A stretch of DNA of 43,132 bases from Jhaorihella thermophila (GTDB lineage Bacteria > Pseudomonadota > Alphaproteobacteria > Rhodobacterales > Rhodobacteraceae). The DNA lies in NCBI RefSeq assembly GCF_900108275.1, contig NZ_FNVD01000018.1, forward strand, positions 1 through 43,132, given 5' to 3'. Made by a program: the position numbers and the translations under genes. Positions 1-8,423 of the stretch are shown here, one piece after another; position 1 is the stretch's first letter, and the number at the start of each line of letters is the position of its first letter. The notes under the pieces were generated by a model. It did not search any database. It worked only from the letters and a program-made list of their open reading frames with translations, and was not told the origin of the DNA.

Positions 1-2061
1 GGCTGGATCACCTCCCGCAACCGTGGCACCACCCCGTGGCTTCCGCAGTCCAAACCGATCCGCTTCACCGAACTGGGCTGCCCGGCCATCGACCGCGGCA
101 CCAACCAGCCCAATGTCTTCTTCGATCCGAAATCGTCGGAAAGCTTCACGCCGTATTTCTCCCGCGGCTGGCGGGACGACGCGATCCAGCGGTCGTATTT
201 GGAAGCGACCTGGCTTTTCTGGGCCGATCCGACGAACAACCCGCTGTCCTCGGTCTATGGCGGCCGGATGGTCGATGTACCGGAATGCGCGGCATGGACC
301 TGGGACGCGCGACCATATCCGTTCTTTCCCGAACTGACCGATGTCTGGACCGACGGACCGAACTGGCGGCTCGGCCACTGGCTGACGGGGCGGCTCGGCG
401 CAGTGTCGCTGGCCGCGCTTGTGCGCCACCTCTGCCTGCGCGCGGGGCTGCCCGAGACCCGGATCGACGTCAGCGGCCTCTGGGGCGCGGTCGAGGGCTA
501 TGCAATTGGCGCGCTTGAAAGCCCGCGCGCCTCCATCACCACGCTGGCGCGGCATTTCGGCTTCGACGCGGTGGAGACGGAGGGCGTGATCCGTTTCGTG
601 ATGCGCGGCCGGGCGGCGGTGGCAAGCGTCGCACCGGACGATCTGGTCGCGGCCCGCGAGAGCGACGTGCTGGAACTGACGCGCGGCCAGGAGACCGAGC
701 TCCCGCAGGCCCTGAAATGGCAGGTGGCTCGCGCGGACGAGGATTACGAGGCCGCACAGGTCGAGGCGCGGCGCATCACCGTCGACACGACCCGCATCGC
801 GTCCGAGTCCTTCCCGATGGCGGTGCCGCCCGAGGAAGCCGAGCGCCGCTGCCGCCGCGCGTTGATGGAGGCCTGGACCGGCCGCGAGAGCGCGGTGTTT
901 CGCCTGCCGCCCTCGCGGCTGGCGCTTGATCCGGCTGATGTGGTGACGCTCGCCCATGACGGCCGGTCCATCCCGCTGCGGCTCATCTCGATTGCCGATG
1001 CCGACGCGCGCGGCATCGAGGCCGTGCGTCAGGATCGGGATGCCTACGATCTGCCGCCTGGCGCCCCGCGACCCTCTGCGCTGTCAAAGGCGGTCGTCTT
1101 CGGCGCGCCCGATGCAGTGCTGCTCGACCTGCCGCAGTTGACCGAGGACCAGCCAGCGCACCGCCCTTTCGCCGCGGCGCATGCGATACCGTGGCCGGGC
1201 GAGATCGCTGTCTACCGCAGCCCCTCGACGGACGGGTTCGAGCTGCTGACGACGTTTGGCACGCGGGCACGGATCGGGGCACTGGTCTCGGACTTCTACG
1301 CGGGTCCGACCTCGCGCTTCGATCTCGGCAACGTGCTGGTAGTCGATCTTCTGTCTGGCACGCTGGAAAGCGTCACGGACCTGACGCTGTTCGGCGGCGC
1401 AAACGCGCTCGCCATCGAGAGCGCGCCGGGCGTCTGGGAAATCGTGCAGGCGGGCGCAGCCGAACTGATCGCCCCCGGCCGGTATCGCTTGACCCGGCTC
1501 CTGCGCGGGCAGCGCGGCACGGAAAGTGCGATGGGCAATCCCGCGCCAGCTGGCGCACGGGTGGTGGTGCTCGACGACAGCCTCGCCTCGCTGCCGATCG
1601 CCGAGGCCGATCTCGGCATCCCGTGGAACTGGCGCATCGGCCCCGCGAGCCGGCCGGTCAGCGACGAGACCTATGTGGCGCAGTCCTTCACGCCAGTGGG
1701 CATGGGCCTGCGACCATTCTCGGTCGCCCATGTCGAACAGCCATGGCGTGCACCACGCGCGCCCGGCGACCTGACCATACGCTGGACGCGTCGCTCCCGC
1801 GCGCTCGCCGCCGACAGCTGGGGCGGGCTGGAGGTGCCGCTCGGAGAGGAGATCGAAGCCTACGAGGTCGAGATCCTCGCTGGGGCGACCGTGAAGCGAA
1901 CCCTGTCCACCAGCAACACCAGTGCGGTCTATACGGCCGCCGACCAGACCGCCGACCGGGGCGCGCCGCTCGGCCCCGGCGACACGCTCGACATCCGCAT
2001 CTTCCAGCTCTCCGCCCTCGTCGGGCGGGGCGCGCCGAAAACCGTCTCGCTGACTTTGTGA
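1..2061 (+). CDS. Phage/GTA-type baseplate 'megatron' protein, C-terminal part (5' end outside window)
   Basis: The reading frame is open from base 1, so the start lies upstream; about 686 residues are visible. The first 65 residues contain segments such as TELGCPAIDRGTNQPNVF and DPKSSES, characteristic of the TIM-barrel-like domain of the GTA host-specificity/megatron protein (ORFg15 type in Rhodobacter capsulatus). After it come stretches (LPQALKWQVARADEDYEAAQ, about residues 235-255) typical of the putative phage-tail domain that follows, then beta-rich C-terminal sequence. In these particles the protein forms the tail tip/baseplate that contacts the host surface. It lies 7 bp upstream of a DUF2793 gene, the usual order at the distal end of such tail modules. 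Product family is clear; whether the source is a GTA or a complete prophage is not decidable here. Confidence 0.9.
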   Translation, partial: GWITSRNRGTTPWLPQSKPIRFTELGCPAIDRGTNQPNVFFDPKSSESFTPYFSRGWRDDAIQRSYLEATWLFWADPTNNPLSSVYGGRMVDVPECAAWTWDARPYPFFPELTDVWTDGPNWRLGHWLTGRLGAVSLAALVRHLCLRAGLPETRIDVSGLWGAVEGYAIGALESPRASITTLARHFGFDAVETEGVIRFVMRGRAAVASVAPDDLVAARESDVLELTRGQETELPQALKWQVARADEDYEAAQVEARRITVDTTRIASESFPMAVPPEEAERRCRRALMEAWTGRESAVFRLPPSRLALDPADVVTLAHDGRSIPLRLISIADADARGIEAVRQDRDAYDLPPGAPRPSALSKAVVFGAPDAVLLDLPQLTEDQPAHRPFAAAHAIPWPGEIAVYRSPSTDGFELLTTFGTRARIGALVSDFYAGPTSRFDLGNVLVVDLLSGTLESVTDLTLFGGANALAIESAPGVWEIVQAGAAELIAPGRYRLTRLLRGQRGTESAMGNPAPAGARVVVLDDSLASLPIAEADLGIPWNWRIGPASRPVSDETYVAQSFTPVGMGLRPFSVAHVEQPWRAPRAPGDLTIRWTRRSRALAADSWGGLEVPLGEEIEAYEVEILAGATVKRTLSTSNTSAVYTAADQTADRGAPLGPGDTLDIRIFQLSALVGRGAPKTVSLTL

Positions 2062-2068
2062 GGACCCC

Positions 2069-3145
2069 ATGTCCGACGCCACGACGCATCTCCTGTTGCC
2101 CTACATCCTCGCGGCGCAGGCCCAGAAGCATGTCACCCACAACGAGGCGCTGCGGATCCTCGACGGGCTCGTTCAGCTCTCCGTCCTCGACCGGGATCTG
2201 ACGGCACCCCCGGCGAGCCCCAGCGACGGCGACCGCTACATCGTCGCGTCGGGCGCGACCGGCGACTGGGCGGGCTGGGACCTGAACGTCGCGCTCTGGA
2301 CGGACGGCGCCTGGCTGCGCCTGCCGCCACGGACCGGGTGGCGGGCTTGGGTCGAGGACGAGGGCCTGCTGCTGGTCTACGACGGTGCAGCCTGGATCGG
2401 GACCACACCGGCGGCGCTGCAGAACATGGCGTTAATGGGGCTGGGGACGACGGCAGATGCGTCGAACCCGTTCTCGGCCAAGCTGAACGCCGCGCTCTGG
2501 ACGGCTAGACCCAAGGCCGAGGGCGGGACAGGCGATCTCTTCTACACCATGAACAAGGAGGCGGCGGGCGACGATCTCGGGCTGACGCTGCAGACCGGCT
2601 TCGTGACCAAGGCGCTGGTGGGGCTCTTCGGCTCGGACAGGTTCCGGCTCGCCGTCTCGGCCGACGGCAGCACCTTCTTCGACGGGCTCAGTGTCGATAA
2701 CGCCACCGGTATCGTCGACCAGCCTCGGCTGCCGCGGTTCAAGGCGTACACCAACTACGACAACTACGTGGGCGTCGGGACCTGGACGAAGATCGCCATC
2801 AACAACACCGACTATAACGATCAGAGCGCCTTCGACGCCGCGAACAACCGCTTCGTGGCCCCGGTCGACGGCACCTACCTCTTCGGCGCGACGCTTCTCT
2901 ACAAGATCAACGCTAGCACGTCCGCCCGGATGAGCGGGCGGCTCGTGCTGAACGGCACGACCGAGATCCGCGGCTCGTTCGGCGAGATCAGCGGCGCGCA
3001 TGTCTCCGAGGCGACGGCGCTGTGGTTGCAGACTATGGTCCCGCTCACCGCCGGCGATACGATCGAACTGCAGGGCAATTTCCGCGCCGCGGACGGCTAC
3101 TTTGCAGCCGACCACACGTCCTTCTGGGGCGCGAAGATCGGCTGA
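2069..3145 (+). CDS. DUF2793 tail-fibre-like protein with C1q-like C-terminal domain
   Basis: 358 residues, starting at ATG 2069 behind GAGGA. Residues 5-90 show the DUF2793 pattern (LPYILAAQAQKHVTHNEAL, then DRYIVASGATGDWAGWD), found almost only in proteins encoded next to alphaproteobacterial phage tail genes. The middle (100-220) has no recognised fold. Residues 225-358 look like a C1q/TNF-type jelly roll: KAYTNYDNYVGVGTWTKI, then FVAPVDGTYLFGATLLYKI, ending FWGAKIG. Such domains trimerise and occur at the tips of phage fibres and bacterial surface proteins, so a receptor-binding role is inferred. It is the last gene of the tail module; the next gene is convergent, 17 bp away. The DUF2793 assignment is firm, the C1q-like call is by pattern only. 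Confidence 0.85.
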   Translation: MSDATTHLLLPYILAAQAQKHVTHNEALRILDGLVQLSVLDRDLTAPPASPSDGDRYIVASGATGDWAGWDLNVALWTDGAWLRLPPRTGWRAWVEDEGLLLVYDGAAWIGTTPAALQNMALMGLGTTADASNPFSAKLNAALWTARPKAEGGTGDLFYTMNKEAAGDDLGLTLQTGFVTKALVGLFGSDRFRLAVSADGSTFFDGLSVDNATGIVDQPRLPRFKAYTNYDNYVGVGTWTKIAINNTDYNDQSAFDAANNRFVAPVDGTYLFGATLLYKINASTSARMSGRLVLNGTTEIRGSFGEISGAHVSEATALWLQTMVPLTAGDTIELQGNFRAADGYFAADHTSFWGAKIG

Positions 3146-3149
3146 GCAT

Positions 3150-3162
3150 AGTCAGTCTGACT
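3150..3162. terminator. Short palindrome between convergent genes
   Basis: AGTCAG-T-CTGACT fills the 17-bp gap between the stop codons of the DUF2793 gene and the convergent regulator gene. The stem is only 6 bp and has no T-run, so any terminator role in either direction is weak. Confidence 0.25.
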
Positions 3163-4203
3163 TCAGAAGAAACCGGCGCCCATGGTTGCAAACATTTGGC
3201 GGTAGCGCGTCGGCGTCGTCCCCACGTCACGCTTGAAGATGCGCCGGAAATGGACCGGGTCCGCGTAGCCTACAGCCTCCGCGACTGAATCGACGGCGAT
3301 GGCGGTTGTCTCCAGCATCTGTTTGGCTTCCTCCAGACGCAATGCCTGCACGTATTCCACCGGACTGTACCCTGTCGCCTTGCGGAAACGACGTGAGAAA
3401 GTACGTTCAGGCAGACCCGCGACTTCGGACATTCGGGTTACCGGACTCTCAGCCGCGTAGTTGTCCGCGATCCAGATCTGCGCCCTTTCAATCGCGGCAT
3501 CTTCATGTTGCCGCGGGCGTGCCATGGCGGCGAAGGGAAGCTGGCCGTCGGACTTGTCGCCGAGCACGAAGACCTTGGCCATGCGCCGCGCCTCGGTCTC
3601 GCCGGCGAAACGCGCCACGAGGTAAAGACCAAGCTCGCTCCAGGTCGAAGCGCCGCCGGCGGTCACGATGCGATGCTCCGGCCCCGCAGGACATAGGATG
3701 CGTTCGGGGCGCAGCTTCACCGACGGATAATAGTCGCGGAACAGCGGCGCGACCGCCCAGTGCGTCGTTGCCTCGATCCCGTCCAGCAGGCCCGCCTCGG
3801 CCAGGAACAGCGACCCCGAGCAGATCGAGCAGACGACGGCGCCACCGGCATGCATCCGGCGAAGCCAGCCGGCCTCCTCTGCCCATTGGCCCCGCGGATC
3901 GAAATCGGCCGGCAGGCCGAGATCGGTGACGATCACGATGTCCGGGTCGGGGGGCGCATGCAACGGGGCCTCGACGGCGATGACCGGCCCCGCGGGCGAC
4001 GGCGCGGGCGTTCCTGTCACCGACACCATGCGCGGGACAAAGCGGCATGTGGCGGCCTCGGGTTCGCCCGTGATCGGCTCCCACGTCCGGCCCGCCTGTC
4101 CCAGCAGCTCGTGCAGGCAGTAGAGCGCGCCGGGAAAGGATTCCGGCAGGACGAGCAGGTTGACGGTCAGGGTGCGTGTCGGATCGGACATTGGCCCGAT
4201 CAT
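3163..4203 (-). CDS. GlxA-family AraC-type transcriptional regulator
   Basis: 346 residues. The N-terminal half (about 12-190) is a DJ-1/PfpI-like domain with the CSICSGSLFLAEAGLLDG elbow typical of GlxA-type regulators. The C-terminal 110 residues are an AraC/XylS double helix-turn-helix (MSEVAGLPERTFSRRFRKAT, then SVAEAVGYADPVHFRRIFKR). The start at 4203 has GGGGA upstream; an alternative ATG lies at 4191. It is transcribed away from the methyltransferase gene at 4346, and the shared 142-bp gap holds a perfect 9-bp inverted repeat, so control of that forward gene set is a reasonable inference. The effector is unknown; PfpI-like domains in this family usually act as sensors and not as enzymes. 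Confidence 0.9.
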   Translation of the reverse strand: MIGPMSDPTRTLTVNLLVLPESFPGALYCLHELLGQAGRTWEPITGEPEAATCRFVPRMVSVTGTPAPSPAGPVIAVEAPLHAPPDPDIVIVTDLGLPADFDPRGQWAEEAGWLRRMHAGGAVVCSICSGSLFLAEAGLLDGIEATTHWAVAPLFRDYYPSVKLRPERILCPAGPEHRIVTAGGASTWSELGLYLVARFAGETEARRMAKVFVLGDKSDGQLPFAAMARPRQHEDAAIERAQIWIADNYAAESPVTRMSEVAGLPERTFSRRFRKATGYSPVEYVQALRLEEAKQMLETTAIAVDSVAEAVGYADPVHFRRIFKRDVGTTPTRYRQMFATMGAGFF

Positions 4204-4246
4204 GGCCGAATCCCCATCGGAAATCGAGACGGAAGGGAACGCAGAA

Positions 4247-4272
4247 TGGCCGAAACGACACTATTTCGGCCA
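4247..4272. promoter_or_regulatory. Perfect 9-bp inverted repeat, candidate operator
   Basis: TGGCCGAAA (4247-4255) and TTTCGGCCA (4264-4272) are exact inverted copies separated by 8 bases. They lie in the divergent intergenic region between the GlxA-type regulator and the methyltransferase gene. A third partial copy, ATGGCCGAA, overlaps the regulator start codon (about 4202-4210). Position and symmetry suggest a regulator binding site; the binding protein is inferred from adjacency only. Confidence 0.45.
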
Positions 4273-4345
4273 ATTTGCCCCTCACGCCCGAATCGGAATC
4301 GGCTCTAGGCAGGCCCCGAAGCCAATTCCATCGGGGACGAAAGCG

Positions 4346-5440
4346 ATGAACGTTCAGAAAAGGCACGAATTCGATACCGCCGCGGCGGAGGCCTTCGCAG
4401 GCCGTGTCGCGGACATGCTGGATGCCGGCGCGGCGGCGGCGATGATGTCGCTCGGCCACAGGCTGGGCCTGTTCGAGACGCTGGCCAGCCTGACGGATCC
4501 TGCCGGCAGCCACGAGATCGCCGCGGCGGCGGGGCTGTCGGAACGCTATGTGCGCGAATGGCTCGCCGTGATGGTCATGGCCGGGGTCGTGGACTACCGG
4601 CCGGAGACGCGAGACTACCGCCTGCCGCTGGAGCATGCTGCCTGTCTGGCCGGGGATGCGCCGTTCGGCAATCTCGCAGTCTATGCTCAGCACGTTGCGC
4701 TGTTCGGCAAGGTCGAGGACCGGACCATCGCCAATTTCAGGACCGGCGGCGGAACGCGCTACGACGACTATCCGTGCTTCCACCAGATCATGGCCGAGGA
4801 CAGTGGCCAGACGGTTACGGCTGGCCTTTTCGACCATGTCCTGCCGATCGCGCCTGAACTGCACGAACGGCTGACGGCCGGGATCGACGTGCTTGATGCA
4901 GGGTGCGGCCGCGGTGCGGCCTTGCTCGCCATGGCGCGGCGCTATCCCGCCAGCCGGTTTGTGGGCTACGACCTGTGCGCCGACGCCATCGACTTTGCGG
5001 CGCAGCGGGCCCGCACCGAGGAATTGACCAATGTCCGGTTCGAGACTCGCGACCTCACCGGCTATGCCGAACCGGGTCGTTGGGATCTCGTGGCGAGCTT
5101 CGACGCCGTCCACGACCAGAAGGATCCGCTCGGGCTGGTGGCCGGCATCCACGCATCGCTCCGGCCCGGCGGAGTCTACCTGATGCAGGATATCGGCGCC
5201 TCGGCCGATCTCGAGAAGAACCGGGATTTTCCCTTCGCCACGCTGCTCTATGCCGTGTCGACCGTTCACTGCACGCCCGTGTCCATCGGCCAGGGCGGCG
5301 AGGGGCTCGGCACGATGTGGGGATGGGAGACCGCCGAGCGGTTCCTGCGCCAGGCGGGCTTTGCCGAAGTCGAGCGCCATGTGCTGCCGCATGACCCGAT
5401 GAACGTCTGGTTCGTCGCCCGCCGCGGCACCGCAATCTGA
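4346..5440 (+). CDS. Class I SAM-dependent methyltransferase with N-terminal winged-helix domain
   Basis: 364 residues from ATG 4346 (GGGGACGAAAGCG upstream). The open frame extends further 5', but this start has the ribosome site and leaves a proper intergenic region. Residues 25-105 form a winged-helix dimerisation-like domain (LGHRLGLFETLASL, AAAAGLSERYVREWLAVMV). The Rossmann part carries motif I VLDAGCGRGAAL at about 190-200, an acidic strand end FVGYDLC, and WDLVASFDAVHDQKDP at about 248. This layout matches a family of small-molecule or protein methyltransferases (Rv2258c-like); the substrate cannot be deduced. It heads a four-gene forward set (methyltransferase, serine hydrolase, SnoaL-like, cupin) divergent from the GlxA regulator. 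Confidence 0.85.
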   Translation: MNVQKRHEFDTAAAEAFAGRVADMLDAGAAAAMMSLGHRLGLFETLASLTDPAGSHEIAAAAGLSERYVREWLAVMVMAGVVDYRPETRDYRLPLEHAACLAGDAPFGNLAVYAQHVALFGKVEDRTIANFRTGGGTRYDDYPCFHQIMAEDSGQTVTAGLFDHVLPIAPELHERLTAGIDVLDAGCGRGAALLAMARRYPASRFVGYDLCADAIDFAAQRARTEELTNVRFETRDLTGYAEPGRWDLVASFDAVHDQKDPLGLVAGIHASLRPGGVYLMQDIGASADLEKNRDFPFATLLYAVSTVHCTPVSIGQGGEGLGTMWGWETAERFLRQAGFAEVERHVLPHDPMNVWFVARRGTAI

Positions 5441-5471
5441 TCTGACCAATACCGACACAAGGAGAGAAAGA

Positions 5472-6716
5472 ATGGAAACGTCAGAACGAAACACCCGAAA
5501 ACGAGGTCGCGCCATGCGCGCGCTGGCGGCGGGTCTGACGGCGGCGACGCTCTGTCAGTCGCCTGCGCTGGCCGACGAGGCCATGGCCGAGAGGCTCGAT
5601 GCCGTCATCGACCGCTGGGTGAGTTCGGAGCGGATCGTCGGGCTCACCGCCATCGTCGCGCGCGACGGTGAGGTGATCTATCACCGCAACGCCGGACATG
5701 CTGACCGCGAGACCGGGCGTCCGGTGACCGACGACACCATCTTCCGCCTCGCCTCGATGACGAAGGCGATGACGTCTGCCACGGCGCTCGCGCTTGTCGA
5801 GGAGGGGCGCCTGTCGCTGGACGACACGGTGGCCGAGTGGCTGCCGTATTTCACCCCGGCGCTGCCCGACGGGCGCGTGCCGGACATCACGGTCCGCCAG
5901 TTGATGACGCATACATCGGGCCTCAGCTATCCGTTCTTCGAGCCGGATGCGGACCCCTCGATCTACGGTCATCTGCCCGCAGGGCTTGAACGCTCGGAAG
6001 GAACGCTGGAAGACGCCATGCGCACCATCGCGGGCGCCCCGCTGTTTTACGAACCGGGGACCGAGTGGAGATATTCGGTCTCGACCGATGTGCTGGGTGC
6101 AGTGATCGAAGCGGCCTCGGGCATGACGCTGCCTGATGCCATCGATCGCTACGTCACGGGCCCGCTTGGCATGTCCGAGACGGCCTTTGTCGCGGTGGAT
6201 GCGGAGCGGCTGGCAACGGCCTATCGGGATGGCCCCGCAAGGGCCGAACGTCTCGATGACGGCGACATGATCCCGGTCGGTGTCAGCGTTTGGCCCAGTC
6301 GCACGCTTGACCCTTCGGCCTGGCCCTCTGGTGGTGGCGGCATGAGCGGCACTGCACGCGACTATCTGCGTTTTCTCGAGGCGATCCGGAACGGCGGCGC
6401 GCCGATCCTGTCCGAGGAGTCTGCGAAAATGCTGACGTCGCACCAGATCGGCGACCTTCGCGCCCTGTCCGAAGGACCGGGCTGGGGCCACGGTCTTGGC
6501 GCCGCCGTTCTCCTCGATCCGGAGGCCGCCGGGTCGCCTCAGAGCGAGGGAACCTGGGCCTGGGGCGGCGTGCTCGGCACGCACTGGTTTGTCGATCCGG
6601 CCGAAGACCTGACGGTGCTGGTGATGACGAACACCTCCGTGGCCGGTGTCATCGGCGCGTTCCCGGCCGAGTTCCGTGATGCGGTTTATGGGGTTGATGC
6701 CCTTTCGACCAATTGA
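5472..6716 (+). CDS. Serine hydrolase, class C beta-lactamase/esterase family
   Basis: 414 residues; ATG 5472 has a strong AAGGAGAG site. A basic N-terminus and the segment AAGLTAATLCQSPALA followed by DEA look like a cleavable signal peptide; an internal ATG at 5514 would give a more standard signal sequence. The active-site SxxK is S95-M-T-K98, and Y201-S-V in EWRYSVSTDV takes the place of the YxN motif. The WGGVLGT region near residue 365 stands in for the KTG-like third motif. Known relatives include EstB-type esterases, penicillin-binding-protein-like peptidases and true AmpC; the YSV form and lack of ampR argue against a dedicated resistance enzyme. It sits 31 bp after the methyltransferase gene and is one of four such hydrolases in 15 kb. 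Confidence 0.88.
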   Translation: METSERNTRKRGRAMRALAAGLTAATLCQSPALADEAMAERLDAVIDRWVSSERIVGLTAIVARDGEVIYHRNAGHADRETGRPVTDDTIFRLASMTKAMTSATALALVEEGRLSLDDTVAEWLPYFTPALPDGRVPDITVRQLMTHTSGLSYPFFEPDADPSIYGHLPAGLERSEGTLEDAMRTIAGAPLFYEPGTEWRYSVSTDVLGAVIEAASGMTLPDAIDRYVTGPLGMSETAFVAVDAERLATAYRDGPARAERLDDGDMIPVGVSVWPSRTLDPSAWPSGGGGMSGTARDYLRFLEAIRNGGAPILSEESAKMLTSHQIGDLRALSEGPGWGHGLGAAVLLDPEAAGSPQSEGTWAWGGVLGTHWFVDPAEDLTVLVMTNTSVAGVIGAFPAEFRDAVYGVDALSTN

Positions 6717-6784
6717 AAGACGAAACGGGCGCCGTCCCGAGAATGGGTCGGTGCCCGGACGCATTTCATGGGGGAAATCTGAGT

Positions 6785-7201
6785 ATGTCGATTGGGAAAT
6801 CACCACGGGAAGTCGTCGAAGCGTTTGTCGAGGCCGTGAACGCGCAGGACTGGCGGGCGCTCGAAACGCGCGTGGCATCCGGTTTCGTCCGTCACGCGGC
6901 GGACTCCGGTCCGCCTGTACTGTCGGACCGATCTGAGCTGGTCGACTTCCTGCGCCAGGAGTTTCGTGTCTTTCCTGATGCTGTCGAGACCATCGAGGAT
7001 CTTCTGTGCGAGGGCGACAAGGTTGCCGTGCGCCATCGCTTCTCTGGCACTCAGAACGGGCCGCTTGGCGAATTTCCCGCGTCAGGGAAGCGCGCAACCG
7101 CCGATTACATCGCCATCTACCGGATCGAGGGCGGCATGATCGCGGAGTCCTGGGTGGCGTGGGACAACCTGAGCGTACTTCGACAATTGGGCCATGGGTG
7201 A
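6785..7201 (+). CDS. SnoaL-like/ester-cyclase family protein (NTF2-like fold)
   Basis: 138 residues from ATG 6785, preceded by GGGGG; a longer frame from 6713 would overlap the hydrolase gene and lacks a ribosome site. The sequence begins with the helix VVEAFVEAVNAQDWRALE, then FVRHAADSG, a central FLRQEFRVFPDAVETIEDLL, and the paired strands DKVAVRHRFSGTQNG and TADYIAIYRIEGGMIAESWVAWD. This is the pattern of the SnoaL-like polyketide-cyclase/ester-cyclase family, small alpha-beta barrels acting as cyclases, isomerases or hydrolases. The reaction here is unknown. It follows the serine hydrolase gene by 68 bp and precedes the broken cupin gene by 63 bp, suggesting shared transcription. Confidence 0.8.
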   Translation: MSIGKSPREVVEAFVEAVNAQDWRALETRVASGFVRHAADSGPPVLSDRSELVDFLRQEFRVFPDAVETIEDLLCEGDKVAVRHRFSGTQNGPLGEFPASGKRATADYIAIYRIEGGMIAESWVAWDNLSVLRQLGHG

Positions 7202-7317
7202 GGGCGATCATGCCACCTCGAGTTGGCCGTATCTTGTGCGTGAATCCGAGGAAAGGAAAATGGAATGGCCAAATTGATCGAAGAACCTGCGATCGTCCAG
7301 GCGGCCGGTACGCCGCC

Positions 7318-7320
7318 TAA
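7318..7320. repeat. Left TAA target-site duplication of the IS5-family element
   Basis: TAA immediately precedes the left inverted repeat; the matching TAA follows the right repeat at 8187-8189. A 3-bp TNA-type duplication fits the IS427 group of IS5. Confidence 0.8.
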
Positions 7321-8186
7321 GAGCGTGTTTGAAAAGGCTGCTCACCGCCGTCTGACGAGGGTTGCGATTGCGGCGATGGTGATAAGCGCCTCGGCGACAC
7401 GGACGAGGCGGCGGCACTTCATGATCCAGGCGAAGGTGCGCTCGACGACCCATCTGCGCCGGATGACGACAAAGCCATTCGCGCCGCGGGGCCGCTTGAC
7501 GATCTCCAGCGCGACATGCGCCTTGTCCTGCGCCCAAGCGACGAGCCGCCCGGCATAGCCGCCGTCGGCGAACACCTGCTCGACGAAGGGAAAGGCGCGG
7601 CGCGAACGCTGCAGCACGCCGCGTGCGCCGTCCCGGTCCTGGATGTCGGCGGCATGGACCTCGACGGCCAGGAGTCGGCCGTCGGTGTCGGTCATGACGT
7701 GGCGCTTGCGTCCATGGGTGCGCTTTCCGGCGTCGTAGCCTTTGAATCCCCTTTTCGATCCGCCGTCCGGACGGTCTGGCTGTCGAGCACGGCGGCGCTT
7801 GGGGATGCCTCGCGTCCAGCCCGTTCGCGGTCTTCGAGCAGCAGCGCATGGTGGAAGCGATCCCAGACGCCTTCGCGTTCCCATCGCCGCAGGTAGTAAT
7901 AGACGGTCTGCCAAGGCGGGAAGTCGTGCGGCAGAAGCAGCTAGGCGCACCCGGCGCGCAGCAGATAGAGGATGGCGTCCACGATCTCGCGCTTGTCGGC
8001 CTTGCGAGGGCGGCTTCTGGGGCGGGCGTCGGGGATCATGGGCGCAATGGCGGCCCACTGGTCGTCAGTCAGGTCGGTGGGGTAGTCGCGGCGGCAGGAC
8101 AAAGCGTCGATCCGAGCTTGAGAAAAGTCGACGCCCCATGAATCACACCGCCCCGCCCGTGGGAATCCCCCTTCTCAAACACGCTC
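7321..8186 (-). mobile_element. IS5-family (IS427-group-like) insertion sequence, 866 bp
   Basis: Terminal inverted repeats are GAGCGTGTTTGAAAAGG (7321-7337) and the reverse complement of 8170-8186, GAGCGTGTTTGAGAAGG, matching at 16 of 17 positions. TAA duplications flank both ends. The transposase lies on the minus strand in two frames, as in the IS427 group where OrfA and OrfB are joined by a -1 frameshift. Length and terminal duplication are typical of that group. The element interrupts the cupin gene exactly, so the site of insertion is certain. Confidence 0.9.
7342..8102 (-). pseudogene. IS5-family transposase, two frames with an in-frame stop
   Basis: The upstream frame (start unclear; possible TTG at 8102) encodes CRRDYPTDLTDDQWAAIAPM and continues to a TAG at 7943-7941, where family members have Trp (CAW then LLPHDFPPW). 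After that stop the same frame continues through LLPHDFPPWQTVYYYLRRW to VLDSQTVRTAD, the first DDE aspartate. Near 7750-7756 the sequence CGAAAAGGGG looks like a -1 slippery site leading to the second frame: GFKGYDAGKRTHGRKRH, then VFADGGYAG (second Asp) and VVERTFAW (Glu). All three DDE residues are present, but the TAG should abolish a full protein unless read through, so the copy is probably inactive. Confidence 0.85.
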
Positions 8187-8189
8187 TAA
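8187..8189. repeat. Right TAA target-site duplication of the IS5-family element
   Basis: TAA directly follows the right terminal repeat and matches the TAA at 7318-7320. Keeping one copy restores the cupin reading frame. Confidence 0.8.
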
Positions 8190-8423
8190 ACAGATCGAAG
8201 AATTCGTCGGACGTGCCAGAACCGGATTTGAGGCGGCGAGCGTAGCGCGGATGATCAGTCCGTCAGGCTGGACCGAGCCGGGTCAGACGCCAGAGTTCGA
8301 TGAGATCACCGTCGTTCTGGCCGGCGAACTAACGGCGGAGTTCAAGGACGGGGAAATTCGGGTTGGCGCCGGGCAGGCTCTGCATTTTCGCGCCGGCGAA
8401 TGGGTGAAGTACACCACGATACG

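Larger units (their letters stand above)
7265..8418 (+). pseudogene. Cupin-domain protein gene, split by an IS5-family element and 3'-truncated
   Basis: The first 18 codons (MAKLIEEPAIVQAAGTPP, 7265-7318) run directly into an insertion sequence. Removing 7321-8186 and one copy of the TAA duplication restores a continuous frame: TPP joins KQIEEFVGRARTGFEAA, then MISPSGWTEPGQTPEFDE, VVLAGELTAEFKDGE, and VGAGQALHFRAGEWVKY. This is a small single-domain cupin of the kind often annotated EutQ-like. Codons after about 8418 no longer match a cupin and become IS3-family transposase sequence, so the last strands are lost as well. The gene was probably the fourth of the forward set after the SnoaL-like gene. 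It has AAGGAAA upstream of its ATG. The reconstruction is direct from the sequence; the ancestral function is unknown. Confidence 0.85.

Noticed and set aside
3503-5515. 670-codon open frame on the minus strand
   Set aside because: It overlaps the GlxA regulator in another frame and is antisense to the methyltransferase; no recognisable protein features.
4346-8418. Methyltransferase, SnoaL-like and cupin genes considered as a polyketide biosynthetic cluster
   Set aside because: No ketosynthase, acyltransferase, NRPS or carrier-protein gene is in the window, so a natural-product pathway is not supported.
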